A stretch of DNA of 64,000 bases from Schistosoma haematobium (GCF_000699445.3 NC_067196.1:81706364-81770363); one strand, 5' to 3'; shown: positions 1-11,189, numbered from the stretch's first letter. The notes: generated from the sequence alone by a model not told the origin. Program-made: numbers and translations.

Positions 1-178
1 AACCCAGGACCTATCAGTCTTGCGCCAGGCGCTTAACCAACTAGACCAATGAGCTGGCCATCATCCAACGGTGTTAATGTCTAACCTCAACCGATCCCCG
101 TAGTTGCGCCAACGTACACCATTGTCTTCAGGATTTGACTCATGATTTCAATCAATCTCCACAAAACCCCTTCTGATA
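1..178 (-). mobile_element. Hammerhead SINE family A, composite, cut by window start
   Basis: Positions 1-130 are the minus-strand tRNA-like head and leader of the most common short repeat in this window. The B-box-like stretch lies at the window edge and the leader ends near an ACCATTGTCTTC motif. Positions 133-178 then carry the 3' tail in plus orientation (GACTCATGATTTCAA, followed by CTCCACAAAACCCC). The ribozyme part is outside the window or lost. The switch of orientation inside one unit recurs in many copies here. The family assignment rests on matches to the longer copies near 6.6, 21.7 and 22.6 kb. Confidence 0.75.
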
Positions 179-467
179 AAAATTCTCTGGACAGTGTGCT
201 GTCATTCACATTCACGATAAAATCAGTTATAATTATAAATGATTTTGAAAAGAGAACCATATACAATGAATGTTTGTTAAAACATTTTAATTTTTTTTTG
301 GATGATAAAATCGAAAAATTCATGAAGCATGGAAATGTTTCTCCGTAATTTCTTTTCAGTTTGTTATTTATTTTTCTCGTTTGGAATGATCATAAAATGT
401 CTGAATTAAAGTATATTTTGTTTGTGATCGATTTTCAACTTGTGAACGTTGGTAAATTATAACCACA

Positions 468-752
468 ATAGTTTAGAACATGAGTCAAATGAAGCTAGAC
501 CACCATGGAAAACCTGGAAGCACTGTATAGCCGTTTTGTATCATTGTAGGACTCCTCAGCAGTATGTATCCACGATCCCGCTCCCCGCGGTAGTCGAACC
601 CAGGACTTGTCAGTCTCGTGCCAGGCCCTTAACCACAATAGGACGAAACGGCCATCCAGTGCTTCCAGGTTTACCATGGTGGTCCAAATTCAATTGACTC
701 ATGATCTCAACTATTAAATTTACTGCAATCTCCACAAAAACCCCTCTGATAC
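468..752. mobile_element. Hammerhead SINE family A, inverted dimer
   Basis: A minus-strand copy (about 468-637) runs from its tail through a degenerate ribozyme into the tRNA-like head. It is joined directly to a plus-strand copy that starts inside ribozyme stem II (TAGGACGAAACGG, about 637) and continues through the 3' tail to 752. In the minus copy the CTGAGGA core motif is present, but the GAAA box and stem II are damaged. The plus half lacks the first core strand. Neither half looks catalytically complete. Confidence 0.8.
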
Positions 753-3366
753 AAATTATAATCAGTTTGAACATAGTTTTGGACGATGGTTAAGATTCAG
801 GTGAAGAACATAGGTTTTTGTTTGTGACTGTTGAATTGTATGAATCACAATGTCTACATTAGCTGAAAACTAGATCTATCTGATCTTGTATTGAACATTG
901 TAAGACTAGTGTTGGATATCAATGTTTTATATTTACAATAAGGTGATCATTTAATGACAATATTAAAAACCGTGTTCCTTGAAATGCGTCAATTACGGTT
1001 TCTCAATGGAATTTATAATTAAGCCTATTATCACAGCTTTCCATCTACCATTATTTACCTTTTTATAATAACATATTACAGATTCACTACTTTGTTTTTG
1101 TCAAGACACAAAGTAATGAGCTATTACAGTTACCTCTTGGTAAAGTTAACATTTTAGTTTCCTAATAAGTGAATATTGAATTCTGAATGCTAATCTATAC
1201 TCTGGTTTCGACAAAAAATACAGTAGCTTGCAATATTCAAAAACCATATATCTGAACTTAATGCTTCTCTACTGCAATTGAAATGGATCACTTCAACTTC
1301 ATCTAGTTATATTTAATCGAGAATATATAATTGACAAGAAACATCCAAATGAACCATTACAGATAAACTATTTAACATATCTTTTATTTCAAAGGTTCGG
1401 CAACTGTCATTCCGGTTATGCCATTATCTTAGTATGCTCATATTGTTCATACTCTAATCATTTTATTATTTATTTGAACACATAAATATTGGTACAAAAG
1501 GTCACCGAATACATATGCACCACACGTCACTTGGTTTGTGTGTGGTCTGTGATACTGCTTGAGTGCACAGACCAAAGCAGTATGAATGCATGGAAACAGC
1601 AGTCACTACTATAAAATTCATCATAGGGGTTTCCATCTAGAATGTAATTGGCAACATACTTGCAGCTAGAATACTTTCAAATGTACGGTGATATGATGGT
1701 AACAGAAGGGTTCTCTGAACAGCTGGTGCCGTTCAAATTTATTAGATTTCAAAGCATGATCCTGAGTGATAGAGCGACAAATTAGTCCAATACTTCTAGC
1801 AAGTAATCGTATGGAAAGTAGCATCTTGAACAATGCCCAGTTCTCAATGAACAACGACTCTATTCTTACATGATTTATAATTAAAAAAGTATATATTTCG
1901 TTAATATTGCTGTACTCTAAAGTAGTATCACCTCTAATCAAACTTTTAGAACACGTTTTATGGTTTCTTGTCTTAACAACCATGTTACAAATGTTCATTC
2001 AAGAAAATTTATAATTAACGATTCTTTAAATAATATACTTATGGAATATTACTTTTCCACTTTGTCTAGATCAGATAATAGCCTTTAACTGACAGGTATT
2101 TCGTATTACTTTTACAGTACGTATGTATTACTTCAAATATATAAGAAGGTTACTTTAAGGATCAACATATTTTGTTGTAAAGAAATGATAACTATATTCG
2201 TTTATTATTTTGAACAGTAAATTGAATCCCTTATCATATGCTTATTTATCATTACGTCAATGCATTTTGCATAATAATTGTATATGTCTTTTGTTTTATT
2301 ATAAACATCTATTTCCCAAGAGTGTGACACTAGTTCAACTTTCATTAGTTATACATATTTACTGGTCATTAGTTCAGCATAATTAGGAATTGAAAAACGG
2401 CATTGTTTTGCACATACAAGAAATTTACATAACTAATAAAATCTTATGTAAACAATTTAAGCCAATTGGTATATCTTGTGGATTGAACGCCATTTGTTTG
2501 TTTTGAATGGAATATCTTTGGCTCTTTCTGAGCTTCTTAGGGCTTCCTCGAACTCATCCGTGGACTGTCCTCACGCTAATAAAGAGAATCCTTGAAAATA
2601 CCACTTACTATGATGACCAAGACTCAGTTTCATATGATAATAACTCAGTTTGAGATGTAAAAATCAATGTTCCACTTCAAATATTGTATTGAATTTAATC
2701 CTATGTGTCACGAAGAAGATAAGTTCAAGCAAAAATTCAATGTGTCCTTAAATACACTGCTTTTTACCATTGTTATCTGTGAACCAACTTTCGCATTTGT
2801 CATATACCGTTAAATAATTGTTAGGTTAATTGATATTTGTTTTAGTGCATAAACCTTTGTTACGATTAGTACAAAAATTTAAGACGAGCTTTGGACCGTG
2901 TTTATGAAAGATTTCGAAAATGAAACAATATTTGTAAAAGTCTCGGAGATTGAAATTAAAAACGTTTAATGTTTTAATTTATAGTCTGGTATTTGATTAA
3001 CATAACAATCTAATTATATATGCTTTGACAAGTCCAAATTATTGAGTATTTATCAAAATGATTACATGATCGTGACAATTCACATTATGTATTTCACAAT
3101 GAAATCACCTTCTAAACATTTGCTTGAATAAGTTCGAACTGTACGCTCAAGATATTTAATTTCGTTATTTACATTATTCATTGACAACAATAGTAAAGTA
3201 GAAGGCATGCGATAACAAAATTATCTAAATATCGGGCTATTGATTAGCGTATATCGCCTAACTTGTACATAAAATTGAATAATCTTTACAAACTCCGTCA
3301 TCAATACTCAATTTCAAGAGATGAGATACAATTTTTTTGGAAATGTAGTTGCCTGGAGCAAAGTGA
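753..3366. other. AT-rich stretch, nothing recognised
   Basis: About 2.6 kb without a recognisable gene or repeat family. The only longer reading frame (minus strand, 1666-1998, 110 codons) has no domain I recognise and no supporting context, so I did not call it. Intron sequence or diverged intergenic DNA would both fit. Confidence 0.5.
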
Positions 3367-3890
3367 AGGCCGCATTTCTTCAATTGAAGAACATATGAAA
3401 CTAAAAACAACTTTCAACCAATATCATAGTCAGAATCTTCAATACGAACGTCAAGACAGTTCTACTGTACGGGGCTAAAACTTGGAGAATTAATACAACC
3501 ATCATCAAGGAAGTGAAAGTATTTATCAATAGATGTCTACTCAAGATACTCAACATCCTTCAGCCAGATACCATCAGCAACAACCTGTTGTGATATAGAA
3601 CAAACCAACTTCCAACTGAAGAGGAAATTAGAAAATCACGTTGGAAGTGGATGGGACATAAATTACGCAAATCGTCAAACTGCATCACGAGGCAAGCCCT
3701 AACTTGGAATCCTGAAGGAAAGCGGAAAAGAGGAAAGCTATAGAACACATTAGGTCGGGAAATAGAATCGGATATGAAAATTTTGAATAAGAACTGGAAA
3801 GAGTTAGAAAGGATTCCCCAGGACAGAGTTTGATGGCGTTTACTGGTGGGTGGCATGTACTTCCCCAGGAGGAGTAACAGGCGTAAGTAG
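3367..3890 (+). pseudogene. RTE-like reverse transcriptase, C-terminal fragment and 3' end
   Basis: Across broken frames this reads as the C-terminal region of an RTE-clade non-LTR polyprotein. The recognisable blocks are a VRIFNTNVKTVLLYGA-like segment near 3430-3475, an ERTNQLP-like block, a WKWMGH block near 3645-3660 and a final DRVW-like block. The 3' end is GGAGTAACAGGCGTAAGTAG, the terminus seen in the other RTE copies here. Stops and frameshifts make it non-functional, and the start near 3367 is a 5' truncation. It is followed immediately by an RTE 5' leader. RTE assignment is from protein resemblance, not from a search. Confidence 0.8.
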
Positions 3891-4010
3891 TCGCCTGGAG
3901 ACCTTCTTGGGCTACTGCCTGTTCCAGCCCGGATAAATGGTGATGGTTGGGCATGGGGTTACCGACTGCATCTCGTAGAAAACTAACTCGCTAAAAAACG
4001 CTAACCAGTC
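3891..4010 (+). mobile_element. RTE 5' leader fragment fused behind an RTE 3' end
   Basis: The segment has GGGCATGGGGTTACC and GTAGAAAACTAACTCGCTAA. The same block lies on the minus strand near 17075-17200, directly upstream of an RTE endonuclease start, so I read it as RTE 5' untranslated leader. Another copy is at about 40780-40860. Here it lies directly after an RTE 3' terminus in the same orientation, which gives a head-to-tail junction. Confidence 0.6.
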
Positions 4011-4287
4011 GTATTGTGAATACTTGATTATTTTCACTTTACAAAAGTGGCAAAGCCTACTCAACTGAATTAATTCGATGGAGTAAAACGCCAGTTAAAT
4101 ACTAATATAGAATAAAAACTATTTGTGTATTACCACAATAAAAACATAACTCATAAGGGAACAGCTTTTAATGTTCTCATTAAACAATTAGAGGATAATA
4201 TTCAGGCATCTCACGGTACAAAAAATTGTATATTAAACAAATGTTTATTTATATTGATTTGTTTAACATTGTATATTAACATCGTTA

Positions 4288-4472
4288 GATGATGATTCAG
4301 TGGTCCAGAAGTTAAGCGTTCGGGTATGAGACCAAATATTTTTGGCCCAACTTTTTTATGTCAGGGAGTTCTGCACTAGGATGAAACTGAATGATTCCAG
4401 GTTTTCAATGATCGTCTAACCAAGATCATTTAGTGATTTAAACGGTGAAAACTCTACACTCTCCATAAGTCC
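4288..4472 (+). mobile_element. Hammerhead SINE family A, degenerate copy
   Basis: The A-box-like TTCAGTGGTCCAGAAGTTAAGCG is followed by a damaged ribozyme region (GAGTTCTGCACTAGGATGAAAC) and a diverged 3' tail. The first core strand is missing, so it should be catalytically dead. Divergence suggests an old insertion. Confidence 0.65.
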
Positions 4473-4977
4473 CTTATATTTCATTTGCTATCATTCAAAT
4501 CATTTACATTATTCAGTGATTTAAACTATAATAATGAATTGCCTATTTTAAGTTATTTATCGAGAAAATAAAGGTTATCAGAATTATATGATAAATCATC
4601 TTATTATATTGAAAGTAATTTGATCATATGTTTACTAGGTAAGGTATTTACATATAAAAGTAAGCATTGAACTAAACAAATTGAAAGATAAGAAAACAAA
4701 TAGAGATAAGGAACTACGAATCACACAATTCTGGGTTATGTATGTTTATTATAAGTAGAAATTGTTTTTTAACACATTATTAAGGAAATTGGAACTTTCA
4801 TTTGATTAAATCATCAGTAAATCTATGTATTGGCCTAAGGCAATTTAGAGATAAAACCAAATAGGCTGAGTCAAAATAAATCTTACGACCTGTTTTAACT
4901 GGGAGTTAAATAATAAAGGAAGATAAGTGTTTGTCATCTGCTTTTACTGAGTCACTAGACTTCTTTTAGTCTAATAG

Positions 4978-5466
4978 TCCATTGTTAGGACCCAGAAACA
5001 TAATGAATGATAACTTTGAAACCATTTTATGAACCAATACTAAACGTATATTTTTATCGTATAATTGTTAAATAACTAAACTATTCATATTCATGTTCCT
5101 CTTATTATAATCTTTATTTTGACCCATAAACTATTACTATACATTTTACCATTCTTGAGTTATACCCACTATATTAATTAATACCTCCCTCATTCACAGC
5201 CACATCTGGCTAATTCTTGCACAAATATTGTTTCATATTTTTGTTGATACGTTGTGGTCTGTTTGATTGGTATATAAATAGAGTATGCTTGAAATAAAAT
5301 ATTCATATTGCAGTGTCTGAGACTGGTGTTCTGGACTTAACTGGCTGAGCTAGGCGGAAAGCAGGGTCAATCAGGACTCTAGATTGCTCGCATGTGTTTT
5401 ATGCGTCCTTCATCCGATCTATAATTCGTTGCCCTCCAATCGGCGGTCACAAGTTATAATATCCAT
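4978..5466 (+). mobile_element. Solo LTR with 5-bp target site duplication
   Basis: A 479-bp LTR spans 4983-5461, starting TGTTAGGACCC and ending GTTATAATA. It is flanked on both sides by TCCAT (4978-4982 and 5462-5466). A TATA-like TATATAAATA lies at 5271-5280 and an AATAAA at 5293-5298, consistent with promoter and polyadenylation signals. Four related copies occur here: 39571-40084 (minus), 41263-41432, 53643-53818 and 54197-54712. No internal gag or pol sequence is adjacent, so it is a solo LTR left by LTR-LTR recombination. A 5-bp duplication fits gypsy- or BEL-type integrases; the family is not determined. Confidence 0.85.
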
Positions 5467-6577
5467 TTACCAAGTATGTTCAACACTATAGATCGGATCA
5501 ACGTCTTCTAATCATTGCACAATCAAAATTTGTTTTCAAAGGAATTAAACTTTAATCAAATGATTATTTACTTGAATTCTACTATTAGTGTATGCACTAA
5601 TTCATACCTAGCAGTAAACATTTTATCATAGAAATAGGAAATTTTATATAAAAGTTATTACCTTAAAACTGAATATTCGTCTTAAACCAGTATATGATTA
5701 GTAAGTTGATTTAAACAGTAATAGAATAATTGTTTATAATATGATATCGTAAAATAAAAGATACAATATCTAGTTGCCCTCAAACAATGAATAAATTATC
5801 ATGTAACCATAGTAACGTTTTTTCCCAAAGAGTAACTAATGACATTTATTTCAATAGAATATACAGATATGGTTTATTGAATGAAAAATATATCTGTTGC
5901 TTATGAAAAAAAGAGAACTATATCGCTACTATAACTGGTTATATATCTCTAAAATATGGGTAAAAATGTTAAAAGATTTACATTTATATCTTTATTTTTT
6001 TTTGTCTAAGAGAGTTATATTACACTACGTAAACTACAATCAAGCGTCAAGATCTAAGTTGAACGAATCTAAATCGTCTTGAATCCAAAAAAATATTTAT
6101 AACTTTTCAAAACAATTTAGTTGACCTTCTGATAAATCGTTATATAGTTTTAAATGCCACTGCTTGCGTCGATTAAGTCACAAATGTTTTTTTGCATATT
6201 TTAATGTCAATAAAGATGATCAGACTAGTCTAATTGTTTCTGTGTTATTAATACATTAAGTCGACTAAAATATCAGGCATATTAAAGTTATATAAGATTC
6301 ATGTCTTATCCATCGATATTAAACATAATTATCAGATAATGTAAATCATGAGAGTACTAATGGTTTATATTTCCTACTGTATAAATTATTGATATACGGT
6401 GATCTCATTACATTGTGACTATGACATTTCAAACTAGTTACTTAGTATCGTTACAAATAAACTACTTTTCAAAAAAAGTAATTTGAATTGTTTCCAGAAC
6501 ATTTTGATTTGTGACAATGTTTCACAAGATAACTATTTTTCTAAAATAAAAGGCTTTAAGAATTTTATAGTTAAATT
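5467..6577. other. AT-rich stretch, nothing recognised
   Basis: No coding or repeat signal that I could support. Short open frames in this stretch are consistent with chance in AT-rich DNA. Confidence 0.5.
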
Positions 6578-6905
6578 TATGATTCTATTGAAGTTAGACC
6601 ATCATGGAAAACCTCGAAGTACTGGATGGTTGTTTCGTCATAGTATGGGACTCCTAAGCAGTGTGCATCCATGATCCTGCCTCGTGAGATTCCAACCGAG
6701 GACTTATCAGTCTCGCGCATGAACGCTTAACCTCTAGACCACTAGGCTGGAGAGTATTCAACGGTGTTAATGTCTAATTTCAACCAATTCACGAAATTGT
6801 ATCACTGCCATCCACCATTGTCTTCAGTGATTTACTATCTCACAACAGACCCAGTTGAACTCCACTGGTCACGGCTTCTCACTAGAAATCCAGGAAAACA
6901 TAGCT
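6578..6905 (-). mobile_element. Hammerhead SINE family A, near full-length single copy
   Basis: Read on the minus strand this is one of the most complete copies. It has a leader beginning near CCTGGATTTCTAGTGAGAAG, a GTTGAAATTAGACATTAAC block, and a tRNA-like head with A box (AGTGGTCTAGAGGTTAAGCG) and B box. The ribozyme region and the tail follow. The first core strand reads CTTAGGA instead of CTGANGA, so the essential G5 is changed and cleavage is unlikely. The copy defines the family length at roughly 330 bp. Confidence 0.8.
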
Positions 6906-7335
6906 ACAATATATTATTCGATAGAACAGTTAATACTTAGTAATTTGGAAGACATTATTAAATATCAATCCAGACATAAAAGACATTTTAGACAAAAGGG
7001 ATTATTATAATAAAGGGGCAAATAAATCATAAATTTAACCATAAAACCTGTTTTCACTTAAATAAATTCATTCAATTTCATTGAAAGATAATATAATGAA
7101 ATTGATTAGTTAAACAAATAAATGTATAAAACCTTTAAAATACTTACAAAATGTAGCCCCTATATATTAGATAAAGACATTTATCATATCAATCCATAAA
7201 AGAATAAATGACCATAGAAATCGCCACAAACCTGATTACGAAAAATATCATAGTTCAGTTCGTATATATATATATTGATTGTGTTTATCAAGAGTCATTT
7301 GATAACCTATTATGTTTACTAACATTAACTAGTTA

Positions 7336-7450
7336 TATTACCAATGGAAAACCTGAGAGCACTGGACGGCCATTTCATCCTAGTATGGGACTCCTTATGA
7401 TTTCAACGATTGAAATTACTAAAAAATCTCCACAAAATCTCTTCTGATAA
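7336..7450. mobile_element. Hammerhead SINE family A, short inverted fragment
   Basis: A minus-strand ribozyme remnant (GAGCACTGGACGGCCATTTCATCC, 7347-7370) runs directly into the plus-strand 3' tail ending CTCTTCTGATAA. It is a very short example of the inverted arrangement and abuts the PLE insertion site. Confidence 0.65.
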
Positions 7451-7462
7451 TTAACTAGTTAG

Positions 7463-7968
7463 CTTTTGGTGGAGTTTTGTTCTCTGAGCTGGATGGTTTG
7501 GTCGTGGAGCTTACATCGTCCTTCTGAACAACATCATCAGCACAAACTTCAAATAGAAGTGAGGTGTTTGAATTTCTCCATATGTGTTTCAAAGCTTGTT
7601 CTGTGCAACTCGATGTTAATTGCTTCTTATTGACCTTAAATTCGTCATTGTTTACTTCTTTGTTTTGCTTGTGTCTCCCATTGTTTTGATTTTTGTTCTT
7701 ATGTTTGTGCATGATTTTTCTGATTGGTTGATAAATGGGATTGATTTCAATATGCTTGTTGATTGCTGATTGACCTGAGTGCCAGGCTTCTAAAAATTCT
7801 CTGGTGTTTTTGGAGTTTCCTCTGTCCAAGATTTCCACATTTTTCCAATCGAATGAATGTCCGCAGTTGTCCACGTGTATTGATATAAGTGAGGAGATAT
7901 CATGGCGTTTGACTGCTAATTGATGTTCATGTATGCGCAGGTGAAGGGGGCGTCCGCTTTGTCCGATG
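7463..7968 (-). pseudogene. PLE GIY-YIG endonuclease fragment (left arm)
   Basis: The minus strand reads IGQSGRPLHLRIHEHQ and then about 150 more residues of the PLE C-terminus. The reading includes a histidine/cysteine-containing VDNCGHSFDW segment and a lysine/asparagine-rich linker. The frame is open but starts in the middle of the GIY-YIG motif, so it lacks the upstream linker cysteines. Its protein is identical to the right arm until the last few residues, where the left arm ends TPPKAN. Confidence 0.85.
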
Positions 7969-8320
7969 GCGAGGGCGAGAACACACTGCAGCACACTGGC
8001 AGCACGAAGAAGTGAAGAGAAATACCTGAAGGATGTATTTCAGAAGAACGGCTACCCAATCAACTTCATCAAAAAGTACCAACCGCACGCAGCATTAGAA
8101 CTCAAGTCAAGCACAAAAATCAACAAAAGGATCACCCTACCATATATACAAGGAATATCAGAAACCGCAACAAGACTGTTGAAAACCTTCGGAATAGGTG
8201 TAGCAGACAAACCGACAAAATCACTACAATCAATCCTATGCAAACCAAAAGATGAAATAACAAAGGAAAGCAAATCAAAATAAAATCAAAAAAATCAAAA
8301 TAAATCAAATAAACAAAATA
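7969..8320 (+). pseudogene. PLE pre-endonuclease region (spacer between arms)
   Basis: An open frame (7966-8283) contains ITLPYIQGISETATRLLK and GIGVADKPTKSLQSI. This matches the conserved region of Penelope-like proteins between the reverse transcriptase and the GIY-YIG domain. An A-rich low-complexity stretch (about 8280-8325) introduces a stop and frame change before the endonuclease. The same region recurs, more decayed, at 57715-58000. Confidence 0.8.
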
Positions 8321-8889
8321 AATTGTGTCAACTGCGAAAAACACTACATCGGACAAAGCGGACGCCCCCTTCACCTGCGCATACATGAACATCAATTAGC
8401 AGTCAAACGCCATGATATCTCCTCACTTATATCAATACACGTGGACAACTGCGGACATTCATTCGATTGGAAAAATGTGGAAATCTTGGACAGAGGAAAC
8501 TCCAAAAACACCAGAGAATTTTTAGAAGCCTGGCACTCAGGTCAATCAGCAATCAACAAGCATATTGAAATCAATCCCATTTATCAACCAATCAGAAAAA
8601 TCATGCACAAACATAAGAACAAAAATCAAAACAATGGGAGACACAAGCAAAACAAAGAAGTAAACAATGACGAATTTAAGGTCAATAAGAAGCAATTAAC
8701 ATCGAGTTGCACAGAACAAGCTTTGAAACACATATGGAGAAATTCAAACACCTCACTTCTATTTGAAGTTTGTGCTGATGATGTTGTTCAGAAGGACGAT
8801 GTAAGCTCCACGACCAAACCATCCAGCTCAGAGAACAAAACTCCACCCAAATCATCCACCTGAACTACAAATCTTCTCCACCATCTCAA
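8321..8889 (+). pseudogene. PLE GIY-YIG endonuclease fragment and 3' end (right arm)
   Basis: Read from about 8321 this frame gives INCVNCEKHYIGQSGR. It therefore includes a CxxC pair and the YIG core, followed by the arginine- and histidine-bearing LRIHEH segment, and runs to a stop at 8861-8863. The GIY-YIG core and downstream residues look intact. The short 3' UTR ends against the right copy of the target duplication. Without an upstream reverse transcriptase it is not autonomous. Confidence 0.85.
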
Positions 8890-8900
8890 TAACTAGTTAG

Positions 8901-9465
8901 TTGTTAGTGATTTACATTAGACTGATTACAACAAGTAAATTTACCAAAACAAAATACAGTCATAATAACAAATACAATTTATCATTCAATAAGTAACTGA
9001 AATGAATTTTCTGTCATAAATTTAATGGCCTACTTGGGTGATACATGGGTACATATATATATGACATTTCCTGTCACAAGAAACAACCATTGAAAGAATT
9101 CATTTTTCATAGATAAAATTGTCTATCGTTTTATCATAAAACATAAAGGTTCTTTGATTTACACATACAGTAACGTTTTTTTGAAACAATAAAAAAAGAC
9201 AACCAAATAATATAACTTATTGATTTAGTTTTGTTCCTTTTTTTATATGGTTCACATGAAGTAACGGTAGATATAACCATTAGAATAGTGAGTTGGAAAC
9301 AAAACATTAAGAATAGAGAAATATTATTATTTGGGTGGTACAATAATAATAATCATCACTGTTAAAATATTATATTTTGACATTTAACAGTTTGAGAAAA
9401 TGAATAAACGTAGAAATAGTGACAGTAGTAGTTTAGATCGGAATAAATTTCATGATTCATATCAT
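8901..9465. other. AT-rich stretch, nothing recognised
   Basis: No supported gene. A 69-codon minus-strand frame (9134-9343) has no recognisable domain. Confidence 0.5.
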
Positions 9466-9892
9466 TCGATCATTCGATCGGCACTAATAAGGACTAGACA
9501 AGCATGACATTGATCACCGCCCAGTGATCAATCAATTGTGATTACATCTCAGTCCTACAGGAGGTTAGTCACGGCTCGGATAGCTCAGTGGTAATGTCTC
9601 TGCCTGTGAAGCTGGGTAACACGAGATCGAATCGGCCAGGGAGCACCAGTTCCCTCAAGATCACAGGTACACCTCGCTGACGAGTGCCAAGTAGCACGAA
9701 ACCCGGGTCCAGGGTTTCCTGTTGACTACCTCCAACCACCATCTAAATCTCAATACATAGTGCCCGCAGTGTCGAGTCACCTAGACTGGTGGCCACATTG
9801 CAACATGATCGATAGCATTCGACCTGCACTAATAAGGACTAGACAAGCATGACATTGATCACCACCCAGTGATCAATCAATTGTGATTAAAA
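9466..9892 (+). mobile_element. 347-bp hammerhead repeat family B, 1.2 units
   Basis: A block starting GCACTAATAAGGACTAGAC occurs at 9481 and again at 9828, so the unit is 347 bp and the locus holds one full unit plus the start of the next. Each unit has a terminal inverted motif around TGATCA, then a tRNA-like head (GATAGCTCAGTGGTAATG as A box, GATCGAATCG as B box near 9625-9634). A complete hammerhead ribozyme and a CCTCCAACCACC tail follow. This is the pattern expected of tandem hammerhead repeats whose transcripts self-cleave into monomers. A related copy lies at 47908-48258 and a decayed one at 11190-11440. Confidence 0.85.
9663..9722 (+). ncRNA. Hammerhead ribozyme, complete core (family B)
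   Basis: All invariant parts are present in order. Stem I outer strand is ACAGG (9663-9667), and the core CTGACGA is at 9677-9683. Stem II is GTGC/GCAC (9684-9687 with 9694-9697), followed by GAAA (9698-9701). Stem III is a minimal CCC/GGG, then the GTC cleavage triplet ending at 9709. Stem I closes with CCT/AGG inner pairs and CCTGT (9718-9722) pairing with ACAGG. Cleavage is expected after C9709. The very short stem III resembles natural hammerheads that work best as dimers or in tandem transcripts. Confidence 0.85.
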
Positions 9893-10009
9893 TAAGTCGT
9901 ATATCCTGATAATGATGTCATAGTTATTGATTTACATTTATATTTGTGTCAAGCTTAGGTTTCTGAACATTATTTAAGTAAAAAAATTAAGTTTTCTTTT
10001 TTCTTTTTC

Positions 10010-10507
10010 TCAAACTCAAAACAACTGTCTGTCAACTGACAACACTAAAGTCAGAATTTTCAGTACAAATATCAAGACAGTTCTACTGTATGGGAAAGAA
10101 GCTTGAAGAACTACGAAAGCCATCATCCAGAAGATACACGTGTTTATTAACAGCTGTCTACGCAAAATACTTCGGATCCGTTGGCCAGAGACTATCATCA
10201 AGACCTACGGTGTGAGGGAACAAACCAGATTCCAATGGGAGAATAAATCAAGAAGAAGTTCTGGAAGTGGATATAACACATATTGAGGAAAGCACCCAAC
10301 TGCGTTACAAGGCATGCCCTCACATGAAATCCTCAAGGCGAAAGGAAAAGAGGAAGACCAAAAACACATTATGTCGAGAAACGGGGACAGACATGAGAAA
10401 AATGAACAGCAATTGGATAGAACTAGAAAGGAAGTCTCGTGACAGAGTGGGTTGGAGAATGCTAGTCGGTGGCCTATAGTCCATCAGGAGTATGTAGTAA
10501 GTAAGTA
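10010..10507 (+). pseudogene. RTE-like 3' fragment
   Basis: Truncated RTE-clade polyprotein C-terminus in broken frames. It starts near the CTCAAAACAACTGTC block and includes an LRIRW-like segment near 10160-10190. The terminus is in frame ([18 protein letters not shown], up to about 10479). The 3' end is a degenerate AGTAAGTAAGTAGCAA. Several indels interrupt the frame. Confidence 0.8.
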
Positions 10508-11189
10508 GCAATAAATATATTTATTCTTTAGGACAAGACATAATGTCAGTAAAGATAGCAAATTTTCGTTACGATTTCTAAACTGTTTAAATATATTGCT
10601 TGCACATAGTTCATTAATCGGTCTGTAAGCAAAAGATTATAATGTTAGCAGTCAAATATTCATTTGTAAAAGTGTTATGACAAATGAATATACCAATAAT
10701 GACATCCGTATATACATAACGTACTGACAAATTAAACAACCATTGGACAGATATTTGGTTGTATTATTGGACTTCTTGATAGAACTATAGAACTATAACT
10801 TTTCAAGTAGAATACAATCATGTCGAGATTAGGACAGTTGTCCAGGATACCAACTGATGATGACCTCGAAACTTTGTGACCTAACTGAAATTAAAGATGT
10901 TTATTACCAACTTAGTTTTTTGAAGGTTTCTACTAAGAATAACATACTATCCTTAGATTACATTATGTCATTTTTTGGTTTAAAGACATTAAAAGACTCT
11001 ATCATTAAGTTACGAGGGAGAAAGCCGATGGGACTCATGAAAGTCTATCTACAGAGATTTTAATGTGAAGAATCGTAAAAAGCATTTAATGTGACATATG
11101 AATTTGAAGGTTAGAGTCAACCACCGATGATTTGGTTTCGTATTATTTGGGATTAACCAGTGAGATTTGACTGTGTTATTTAGGGAAAT
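10508..11189. other. AT-rich stretch, nothing recognised
   Basis: No supported feature. A 68-codon plus-strand frame at 10857-11063 has no recognisable domain. Confidence 0.45.

Larger units (their letters stand above)
7452..8900. mobile_element. Penelope-like element arranged as a 501-bp inverted repeat
   Basis: The insertion (7463-8889) is bounded by an 11-bp duplication TAACTAGTTAG at 7452-7462 and 8890-8900. The left arm (7468-7968) and right arm (8347-8847) are equal in length and appear identical as reverse complements. Both encode the C-terminal GIY-YIG endonuclease of a Penelope-like retroelement. The 378-bp spacer carries the preceding part of the protein in plus orientation. The right arm continues to the element's 3' end (8848-8889) and the left arm stops slightly short. 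No reverse transcriptase core is present, so this is a 5'-truncated, rearranged and non-autonomous copy. Arm identity implies a recent insertion or ongoing conversion. Confidence 0.88.

Noticed and set aside
1666..1998. 110-codon minus-strand open frame as a possible host gene
   Set aside because: No recognisable domain and no supporting context; frames of this length can arise by chance in this much sequence.
9573..9634. tRNA-like A and B boxes here and in many other places as possible tRNA genes
   Set aside because: They occur in repeated units followed by ribozyme and tail sequence, the acceptor stems do not close, and anticodon arms are poor. They are SINE heads.
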